In this document: positions 56,222 through 64,000 of the stretch, in pieces | How positions within the stretch are numbered: position 1 is the stretch's first letter | How the letters are laid out: each line of letters begins with the position of its first letter | From: Gnetum montanum | Taxonomy: Eukaryota; Streptophyta; Gnetopsida; Gnetales; Gnetaceae | Direction: 5' to 3' | NCBI GenBank assembly: GCA_015680685.1 | Contig: MNCI01008863.1 | Span: forward strand, 457,900 to 521,899 | Length of the DNA: 64,000 bases | Program-made: the position numbers and the translations under genes | The notes under the pieces: model-generated | Told to the model about the DNA's origin: nothing | What the model saw: only the letters and a program-made list of their open reading frames with translations | Databases searched by the model: none

Positions 56222-58093
56222 GACATCCAAAGGATGATCGATGATGGCAAGATCACCTTCGACGGGGCTAACCCCGTCCAACCCCAAAACCAGACTATAG
56301 GAGTGTATAAAGACCCCCTGAACGCTAAAGAGACACCGTACGTAATTACCTCAATCTATTGTGCTGATGACTCCAGCACACCCCGCATCAACACTGTCTA
56401 TCCCGAAAACAAACAAGGAACATCTCACAAACCATTCGTGGTTCAGATTCCCCCCACTAACTCTGCACCTCAATCACCTCACAACCCGCAGCTGCCGTTC
56501 GTAATCCGAATGCCCTCCACCATGCCTACCTCTAACGTCATGACACGCCAACAACCATACGTAGTGCGCATCCCTTAGGCTAACCCCGCAGGTACACCAA
56601 CTCCTCACGCTCGGCCTACCCCTTTCGTAGTCTAAGTGCCACCTGTCGTTGCAACGACAGAGGCCCAGCCTCCGCCAAGACCAACCTCGTATGTCGTCAG
56701 GCTACCGGTGCAAGCTCCTGTCCAATCGTATGCACAGCCCCATCCTGCCCCCTATGTCGTAAAAGTTCCTGGGCAATCCTAGACTCCGAGGTCAACTCCA
56801 CCTCCGTGTGACACGCGAGAACGCCTGGCAGATAGGCTTACGCGAGAACGCTTGGAGAAAGAGCGCCAACGGCTAGCTCTGGGGGCACCTAAGCCCACTC
56901 CCCTAAACTCTGTACCCATGTCATCATCTAACGATCAACCAAGCGCGGGCAACGAAGGTGAGTCGTCGGAAAGACACGAATCATCTAAAGCGACAACTCC
57001 AAAAACTGAAAAGCCAACAAAATAAGAGATAAAACTGTTGGGTCCGATGGACCCAGTTAGCACCGATAAAAACACCCCCAACAGTGAAAACTTTGCAGCC
57101 ACCTTGACACAGGTCACTCAAGCATTAAAACAAAATAACACTTCATTGAGCTTGTATGATTTAGTCCTAATATCTCAAACGCATCGGGAAGCTCTAGTAC
57201 ACATGTTAACGTCAATCCTGGTAAGCGAGGACTTACCCCCGAACGAACCTTCCATCCATGCGGTGATGTTCTCACCTCGTGGGACTTCTCCTAAGCCTCT
57301 AAGTTTTCATGATGATAACATCGAGGTGGATAAGAAAACGGGGGAGATAACAATAGCCCCCATGTTTATAACAATCTGTATAGATCGGTTTAAAATCCAC
57401 AGGGTCCATGTAGATGATGGAGCTGCGACAAACGTTGTGCCGTACCACATCATTGAACAACTAGGACTTACTGAACTACTTAAACCAACCACGACTACAT
57501 GTTTAAGGTCATTCAGTGGGTCACGCGTAATGGTGAAAGGCACAATAACCTTAAACTTCATAGCAGGAGATCGATTCCCAACGTCTGCTGACTTCCTAGC
57601 AGTGGATGAGATGCCGGGGTTCAACCTAATATTGGAAAGACCCTAGCTAGCCCAACTAAGAGCTGTCTCTTCCCCCATACATCAGGAAATTCACCTGCCT
57701 TATGAGGGCGGAGAAATTGTCATACGCGGTGAAGCAGCTACTCCTATCATCTCGTCGCATATGGACAAGGACCAAGGCTCGGAAGTCGAACTCGAAAAAC
57801 CTAGCCAAAATAACGAGAATCCGCAACCATCGGTAAGCAGTAAATCGTCTGACATGGAACAAAAGCCTCCTCAAATAGAAACGCCTGTACCTCCTCAAGT
57901 GGAAGCTAATATAGAGCTCTCTACGAACACTGAAATATCTGAAAATGCTAACAAAAAAGACATTCCATCAGAAGTCCCAGGGGCCGAATTACCGTTTAAC
58001 GTAATCAGCGAAGGGGACGCTGAATACCGGATCATACCTATTGAAACATCGTCTAACATTAAAACGAAAAAAATCAAAAAATTACTGAAATGA
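56222..58093 (+). pseudogene. T2 linker and aspartic protease
   Basis: Same frame as Gag. The linker has DIQRMIDDGKI and GVYKDPLNAKETPY, then six P(F/Y)(V)(V/I)(R/Q/K)(I/V/M/L)P repeats (PFVVQIP, PFVIRMP, PYVVRIP, PFVV-VP across a stop, YVVRLP, PYVVKVP), and a charged RERLADRLTRERLEKER segment. From 57038, LKQNNTSLSLYDLVL leads to the protease: VHVDDGAATNVVPYHII (active-site Asp, with Ala in place of the usual Thr/Ser) and FNLILERP then a TAG where T1 has Trp (GRSWLAQ). The tail is Ser/Pro/Glu-rich and ends IKKLLK. In-frame stops lie at about 56576, 56631, 56778, 57022 and 57643. The candidate sense-strand splice donor AAC/GTAATC falls at 58000/58001 in the tail. Confidence 0.85.
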
Positions 58094-58104
58094 TACTACC
58101 ACTC

Positions 58105-58425
58105 CTAGTCCAAAATGACGTTAAACTACAAAAATTCCGAAATGACGTTAAACTATAACAAGTCCAAAACGACACTAAACTACGATAAAGTAAAAAAAAA
58201 AAAAACTAAATGCCACTCCTAGCCCGAAATGACACTAAACTATCATGTCCGCAAAGACATAAAACTAGCCACGATCAACAATGATCGGTTGACCGAGAAA
58301 TCTATCCACGTCATCCAAAACACTTCCCGATTACGCATGGGGCCCGAAATGGCCATAAACTACGCATTGGGCCCGAAATGGCCCTAAACTACGCATAGGG
58401 CCCAAAATGGCCATAAACTAGTACA
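58105..58425 (-). repeat. AGTTTA-hairpin motif array in T2, two subtypes
   Basis: On the minus strand eight copies can be read. Five (58105-58270) are of the AGTTTAACGTCATTTCGGAC type with mostly GTC/GAC arms. Three (58340-58425) are of the AGTTTATGGCCATTTCGGGC type with GGCC/GGCC arms. They lie past the antisense gene's 3' end, as does the T1 array. Confidence 0.8.
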
Positions 58426-58657
58426 TGCCTTTCGCTTTACTTTTATAATCACATTTCAGTAATACATTTAAAACAGAAAACAAACCAAAATATTTTTACA
58501 TGTCTATCTCACGATAAACTCAAAATCAACAAAAAATATTTATATAGTTATTACATACAATCAACCGTCTCTGTTCATTCCACAATCTTCAAGTAAAAGT
58601 TCCAGTGTAAATCTGAGCCGAAAAACAAAAAAGCAAAACAACTTAAAAGCTAAAATG

Positions 58658-61600
58658 CTAAACATCTGGGACATGACGATCGTCCCCCTTGGACCCGCTA
58701 GCATCAGAGGCCTCTGCTCCACTGGGGCCAGCTCCTTCAGTTTCTCCGCCACCTTCATCCTGAAAAGATCAAGGAAAAGAAATAAACAACACGATAATAA
58801 GCGAATGTCCAAGCTTCAAACATTATCAACTAACTTCATAAAGATGAAATGCCTACCATAGGAGGTCCCCCCAAGCCGAATTCCAGTCGCCACAGGATTT
58901 CCTCCTCGGGAACACTTGCCCAATCTATCCCGTCGAGACCCAAGTCAACATCTGCCAGAGCCTTTCCCTTGTCAACATCCGACCAGGTGGGACGTTTCAA
59001 AGGGAACTCCCCCACCGACACCTCCCCGAAAGCAGTTGTTATCCACCGTTTAGGGGATTCCATCTCTATAATTATGTTTTGGGCAAATGTGTCAAAGGCG
59101 GAGCGTAGACCAAGGCCTTCCACAAACATTTCAAACTGTCGCTTCTCAATAGACACTTCTTTTAGCGACTTCTTGTACTGGTGCTTGTGGTTCTTCTCAT
59201 CTTGCCCCCATTTGCGTACTTTGGAGGCGAAAGCCTTCCAGTCGTGGCATTTGGTGTTCAGCAATTTGATTTGAGCCCTGCGCTCCCCTAGTCTCCGTAT
59301 CAATCCTGCATGACGATTGAGTAGGTTCCAATACCTCGTATACGTGACCTCGGAGGTCCGCCAAGAGCGATCATTGTCTAATCTGGCTACGGCGAATTCG
59401 TACCGGGCCTTCAGATCGTCACGTTCCACCGTTAGTTCAGAAACCTCTTTCTCTTTCGCCTGAATCTGGAGCCACAATTGCTTGATGGATCGCCTACATG
59501 TCCATACTGCCTTAGCATTGTGAAAAAAGCCCTCTGCTACCTCTTCGTAAACGGGTTTGGGCACTTGTTCAATTTCTGGGGAGAGTGTTGGCAAACTCTC
59601 CATGTTGACAGTCTCAGACGGATCCCACCTCAGTTGGGCACCTATCAATAGGGAAAAGACAAACGTTAGAACAGACAAAATCGAGAATCAAACTCTAACA
59701 TAGTAAGGATCTCTGGATGTTCCCATACCTATTTCAGGATGGATCCTTTCGATCCGCTCAACGACCTCCTCGGCCACACCAGCTACGAAATCCCTTTTAC
59801 TTGGCATTTCCATCCAAGTAAAAGGTCCATCAGGGCGCAACGTGCTGACCTTTGGCGGCACTTCAGGGGGAATCTCGGGCTCCTTCTCAGGGAGGGTCTC
59901 GCTCTCCGCTAAATTAAACGAAAAATCCACAATGAGATGAAAACATATTGAGCTACACCACTAAGTAACGAGACATACCATTCCCTCTAATCTCCTCCGA
60001 TGTGGGAGGGGCTCTAAGGTCCAAGTTGCCTGTTAGAAAATTACTGAACATATCGTCAGTCTCCACTTGATCATCTAGTGGTTCAGTGTTTCCGGTTCTT
60101 TCCTCCAGCAACTCAGTCCCTCCCGCGGGGTCAGTCAACTCCTCATCCTCAGGTATAGTCTGCAAATCATGTCTCTTGACTTCTCAACACAAAACAGATG
60201 AAGTTAGCCGCATACAACCATAAATAGTTAAAAGTGAAGTGAAGAAGACAAGAGGTTTACTAGGTATTTTAAACCGAATCCGCTTTACTCTGGGAAGTTC
60301 AATTTCACTGGTCTCCTCAACTGGGCGGTCACACTTCGCCAACTTCGATTTGGCTTTGCCTATTGTGTCCTTGACCACCCGCTCCACCTTTTTGGCAGCA
60401 TAGGACATTTCGTCTGGTCCCGGTCCTACACTGTCACGTGTATGGAGTGAGGTGCGAGACAATCCACCCGTAGTGATCGTGAGGGATTCATCAATCCCCT
60501 CGGGGGCATCTTGAGACTTAGCCGTGTCGAATAGGTGGTTCACCCAGGGGCGAGATAGCTAATTCCTATCCCGCAAAACATATCTGTCCTCCCCGCGAAC
60601 CACTAAAAATTCAGCCAAACGACGAACATAATCGGCAAAAAAGGCAAAAGTGAAATGCGACTGGGCATCTATGTTCAAACGTAGCCGCGCTATCTCTTTA
60701 GTCATGCCCAATACTAAGAATTCAGCCCAATTGTAGTGCACGCCAGCCTCTAGAATAGTGTGCACGATTCGCACTGCGTCAACCCCGAGACTCTTAACTT
60801 GCGATAGAGTCTTCGGAAAAAAACACGCCCGAAATAAGGGGTAGAGCTCGTTGACTTCCTCAACTTTCGTCCTCCCCTGCATTGGAAATCCTTTAGTGCC
60901 CTTCGCCACCTCTAACCAATCCTCTAAAGTGCAGATCGTTTGAATTTCTTTGTGCGTCCTATCTAAAACAATCTTTACGCCACCTGTAGGCACGCCAAAC
61001 AAATCCGCAAAAAATTGGGGCAACAATTCAAAAATTATCTTAACGCCCTTAATACGAGCGCTATAGCAAGAAACAGATCTGTCTAACGAATCCACGATCC
61101 CGATCATCTCCGCTATAGACACATTCGGGCTAGGGACCGCCAAGAGTGCCATGAGGCCGGCATGTTCTAAGCAGGCAATAATGGATGGCGGTGCTTTTAC
61201 CTGTAACCACTTCTAGGCAGCAACGGTTTCACCAAACTTCATGGAGAGGGTCGCTTCAGTCCGCCCGGTCACAACAGAATCCCTGCCAGAGGTAGTGCCA
61301 GCTGTAGAAACAAATCCAAAATCCTCGCATTAGTTTAACACTCGGCAATTGAACAAACACATCACTACATCTAGAAAACATTGCCACTTACTCTTCGGGT
61401 TAGACTTTGAGGTTTCGCCCAGATCAGAAGCAGATGGAAAAATTGGTCCATTAGGGGACCAGTCGGCGTGCAACCATCCACGCGCGGCGCATTGTGAAAA
61501 TGCCTTAGAAAATTTCTTGTGGAAGTGCTTCATGGCATCGCTAGTGTGGGCCAAAACGGCCCCACAAAGAGTGGGGCCCACCATGAACAACACCAAAGCT

Positions 61601-62899
61601 GTGCGTGCCAATGCAATCCCATCATCACCTACGTAGGCCCCTTCTTTCGTAACTTTCAGCCTACGAAAAGGCGAAAACATGTGTTAAAACAAGAGCAAAT
61701 ATTTGAATATAAAATAAAAAAGAAAGGAACAATCAGAGCTAAAACGAAATTACCTTTCTACCCAGTATACTGTGCCGGGGGGATTCTGAAACAAGGTGTG
61801 TGCACGGCCGGCTAGGAATAACGTATCATTGGTATAGTTAGGCCCCCGCGGTAGCCGGTCCCATACACGCATCAATGGACGGGCAGATCTTGGCCCGTCG
61901 GGGGGAACACCCTCAGCGACAAGTGGCCCTTCATCAATATCATTCATAAACATTCTAATACCCTCTGCCGCACCGGGTAGCATGGCCTCGATGATGCTCT
62001 GCGCCACGTCCTCGCCTAGGTGGGACCAAATCACAACCCTGAAATGGTCTAGGATGAAGGCCAAAAATTTGCGGGCCCCGTCCCAAAACCAGACCCCATT
62101 ATTCTCAACAGTTAAGTCTGGGGTCGGTTCACCACCCTCAAGGGGACCAAACCAGGTCAAGACCCCAACTAGCTCAGTCACTAGAAGGGGAGGTTCAATG
62201 TCCCTGCAAGCCATTAACACAACCCCAAAGGTTAATCATACTGGAAACTTCACTTTGAAAAATGGACATTCGCGGAAAATTTTTCTAACAGTTACGCTCG
62301 GCGTATAGTTGGGCGTAGAGACAAAACAGTTACGCTCGGCGTATATGCTGGGCGTAGAGACAATAGTTACGCTCGGCGTATACGCTGGGCGTAGAGACAA
62401 AACAGTTACGCTCGGCGTATACGCTGGGCGTAGAGACAAAATAGTTACGCTGCGAAATATCTAACTTACGCCCAGCGTATACGTTGCAGAAACCCTCGGC
62501 GTATACGCCGAGCGTAGACCGTCTACGCCAGAAGCAAGTACAAGTGTCTACGCTCGGCGTAAGCGTATACGCCGACAATCATCTACGCTACACACCGAAA
62601 AACGAAGCCGTGACAGTCTACGCAGAAAACAACACGCGCGGCGTCTATGCCGGTACAATACCCTAAACCCTTTATGCTCGGCGTATACGCCGAAACCCCC
62701 TATGCTAACTGTCTATGCTACGAAAACAGACGGAAAAATAAACAAAAAAAACAGAGTCAAGAGCCTACCTGCTGGAAGATCCAAGCCATGCGGGAAGGCT
62801 CGGGCGGGGTAGGCCTTGCAGCATCGCCTCGCTCTCCTCCACGAACGTCAGCTCTGCCGCTTATCTTCCTCGGTCGTCTATCTCCTTGCCTCTGCCCAT
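58658..62899 (-). pseudogene. Antisense gene of T2 (eight exons), unknown family
   Basis: Exons on the minus strand: 62899-62769, 62203-61754, 61660-61392, 61301-60261, 60182-59979, 59908-59729, 59641-58857, 58759-58658. All introns are GT-AG. Exon lengths sum to 3162 nt, exactly 1054 codons with the stop. Protein layout: short charged start (MGRGKEIDDRGR), then a globular part with WSHLGEDVAQSIIEAMLPG, FQNPPGTVYW, GWLHADW, QFFADLFGVP, LYPLFRACFFPKTLSQ, VHYNWAEFLV and RRLAEFLVV. A basic patch (RVKRIRFKIP) leads to an acidic linker, VERIERIHPEIG, a coiled coil (about 59560-59130) ending WGQDEKNHKHQYKKS, and TWSDVDKGKAL. The tail is Gly/Glu/Asp-rich. Only three in-frame stops are seen (exon 1 TAA; exon 4 TAG twice), so it decayed recently compared with T1. 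The layout faintly recalls the 'putative plant transposon protein' type of domain, but I cannot assign a family or function. Confidence 0.82.
62290..62700. repeat. Palindromic GCGTATACGC array within intron 1 of the T2 antisense gene
   Basis: TTACGCTCGGCGTATACGCT(G)-type units recur about ten times, several at a regular ~36-base spacing with GGGCGTAGAGACAAAA between them. The palindrome GCGTATACGC is that of the LTR array at 52440-52745. It lies inside the first intron (62768-62204). Confidence 0.85.
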
Positions 62900-62904
62900 C
62901 TCGG

Positions 62905-63095
62905 CGTCTACGCTGGGGTTTCGCTCGGCGTCTACGTTGGGGTTTGGCTCAGCGTCTACGCTGGGGTTTCGCTCGGCATCTACGCTGGGGTTTGGTTCGG
63001 CGTCTACGCTGGGGTTTCGCTCGGCGTTTACGCTGGGGTTTGGTTTGGCGTCTACGCTGGGGTTTCGCTCGGCGTCTACGCTGGGGTTCGGCCAC
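62905..63095. repeat. 24-bp tandem array GGGGTTTCGCTCGGCGTCTACGCT upstream of the T2 antisense gene
   Basis: Eight head-to-tail copies with the AGCGTNTACGCT dyad. All frames stay open because 24 is a multiple of three, so the decoded NPSVDAER-type peptide is probably not meaningful. The array spans the presumed 5' leader, between the TATA box at 63155-63146 and the ATG at 62899. Confidence 0.9.
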
Positions 63096-63145
63096 AGTTT
63101 ATGCTCACGATCGGATTGCAAATGACAAATGAAGCCCCTTTTCCC

Positions 63146-63155
63146 CTTTTTATAG
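63146..63155 (-). promoter_or_regulatory. TATA box of the T2 antisense gene
   Basis: GGGCTATAAAAAGGGGAAAA on the minus strand is a strong plant TATA signal. It lies about 250 bases upstream of the first ATG (62899) and points away from gag-pol, so the antisense gene appears to have its own promoter. Confidence 0.55.
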
Positions 63156-63317
63156 CCCACCGTCACTGACGCTGATGCTGACGCCGCCGCCGCCCTCCGT
63201 TTTTCTTGATTTTTCTTCCTTTTTGCCTCGTTTTTCGCGCTTTTTCAGATTTGCCTTAAATTTTTCAAAAATATATAAAAATTTCATACATAAACTAAGT
63301 AAAACGTAAAATTTCGA

Positions 63318-63418
63318 CATTAAACTGCCGTTCGTTGCCTGGTAAGGCATTAAACTGCCGTTCGTTGCCCAGTAAGGCATTAAACTGCCGTTCGTTGCCC
63401 GGTAAGGCATTAAACTAC
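63318..63418 (-). repeat. 30-bp tandem array with AGTTTAATGCCTTACCGGGC motif
   Basis: Three full copies and a partial one, period exactly 30 bp, as in the T1 array at 15556-16142. The self-complementary arms are here GCC and GGC. Located between the antisense-gene promoter and the RT exon, inside the candidate pol intron. Confidence 0.85.
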
Positions 63419-63500
63419 CGTTTCACGGTTACGTTAATCCACTGTCATACATACACACTAAAAATTACCAAAAGACATAAAACAATCTCCGCTATCTTAC

Positions 63501-64000
63501 CAGACTCTCAATTTATTGACAGGAACTAGCCTAATGGATTGCAAGCACTTAACTAAGCCGTTAGTTATTGATGGACCATACGGCGAGGTTGAAAGAAAGA
63601 TCAACATGAATCTCATCTATGCGAGCTCATCAACAAACAATGCAATAATGGCTTCAACACAACAAACGGTTAACGACTATGAGGGTATGACAAAATCCCT
63701 CGACATAGAAGCCAAAAATATTACCGAAGATCCTTTAACCGAAACTTCCATCACCATGCCGGATGGGGAAATTAAAATTCTAAAATTGAGTGCATTACTA
63801 GAACCACGTCTAGCTAGAGATATCGAAAACGTGCTTAGGGACAATATGAAAGCGTTTGCTTGGTCCTATACAGACATGCCCGGACTAGATCCTCGTATCA
63901 TCTAGCACAACATTATCCTTGACCCGAGACTAAGGCCAGTGAAACAGAAAGCACGAAAGGTCAAGCCCGAGGTGGCATTAGCAGTTCGTAGTGAGATTAC
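63501..64000 (+). pseudogene. T2 reverse transcriptase, N-terminal part (runs off the window)
   Basis: No ATG opens the frame; it begins at the splice acceptor TTACCAG/ACT. The tether VIDGPYGEVERKI and NITEDPLTETSI matches T1 (LTGPYGKVVRQ, DITEDPLSEVSI). FAWSYTDMPGLDPRII is the conserved entry to RT, followed by one TAG (63903-63905, Gln in T1) and then HNIILDPRLRPVKQKARKVK. The catalytic core is outside the window. Confidence 0.85.

Larger units (their letters stand above)
58001..63500 (+). other. Candidate pol intron of T2 on the gag-pol strand, enclosing the antisense gene
   Basis: The donor AAC/GTAATC interrupts the protease-tail frame between codons. The acceptor CTCCGCTATCTTACCAG/ACT has a good pyrimidine tract and enters the RT frame between codons. 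Removal of 5500 nt would give an in-frame PR-RT fusion. The donor corresponds to that of T1: both are AAC/GTAA, four or five residues into a (L/M)xxN(V)-type stretch. Confidence 0.55.
52205..64000 (+). mobile_element. T2: Tat-like Ty3/gypsy LTR retrotransposon with antisense gene inside pol (3' end outside window)
   Basis: 5' LTR (52205-53602), primer-binding site, repeat-rich leader, Gag-protease frame (54059-58093), antisense gene on the minus strand (62899-58658), then the start of RT (63501 onward). Gene order and the unusual antisense gene are the same as T1, but the LTRs are unrelated at sequence level, so these are two distinct families. Inserted into a Helitron relic. The 3' LTR and target duplication are not in the window (5' flank TGAGG). 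Confidence 0.88.

Noticed and set aside
62905-63095. 24-bp repeats and the NPSVDAER-type peptide as a real repeat protein
   Set aside because: All three frames are open simply because 24 is divisible by three. The array sits in the presumed leader of the antisense gene.

Overview
The window looks like intergenic nuclear DNA from a seed plant with a large, repeat-filled genome. It holds nested LTR retrotransposons of the Tat-like, Athila-like and Copia-like groups, plant-type Helitron (Rep/helicase) remnants, tRNA-primed LTR boundaries and spliceosomal introns. I see no intact host gene, rRNA, tRNA or CRISPR array. The species cannot be told from the sequence.

Layout. 1-2.2 kb: a ~180-bp tandem array and a complete 571-bp LTR (1649-2219) with a primer-binding site. 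2.2-5.3 kb: AT-rich, with a possible captured host exon on the minus strand (4483-4904). 5.3-10.7 kb: a decayed Helitron with Gly/Arg-rich N-terminus, HUH Rep and Pif1-type helicase. 10867-11382: a near-perfect 516-bp foldback. 12745-30287: Tat-like Ty3/gypsy element 'T1' (minus strand), bounded by 1653/1634-bp LTRs and near-matching target duplications (GGATA/GGATG). 30.3-33.2 and 43.1-43.4 kb: a Copia-type gag relic, split in its zinc knuckle by an Athila-like element 'A1' (33216-43106, minus strand, perfect ACAAT duplication). 45.6-49.2 kb: an older Tat-like relic 'T3' (plus). 50.9-52.2 kb: a second Helitron fragment, interrupted by Tat-like element 'T2' (52205 to beyond the window end, plus strand).

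Main observation. T1 and T2 both carry a long gene on the strand opposite to gag-pol, lodged between protease and reverse transcriptase. I could reconstruct it as eight exons in both copies (T1 19804-23988 plus; T2 62899-58658 minus). All seven introns are conserved in position and phase (2,2,1,1,1,1,0). Exon 2 is exactly 450 nt in both, and the T2 exons sum to 1054 codons. Each copy has a TATA-like box upstream of its own start. On the gag-pol strand the whole antisense gene lies inside a candidate 5.2-5.5 kb intron. Its phase-0 donor (AAC/GTAA) in the protease tail and phase-0 acceptor just before RT would fuse Gag-PR to RT-RH-INT in frame. Legume Ogre elements are known to have a spliced intron at this point; I do not know of one that houses a complete antisense gene.

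The same intron carries copies of a ~20-bp motif, AGTTTA followed by short self-complementary arms. The arm bases change together between arrays (GTC/GAC, GGCC/GGCC, GCC/GGC). The LTR, leader and antisense-gene regions of T2 also share arrays of the palindrome GCGTATACGC or AGCGTNTACGCT.

All elements show decay, mostly through CAG/CAA-to-stop and TGG-to-stop changes, so none is likely to be active as sequenced.
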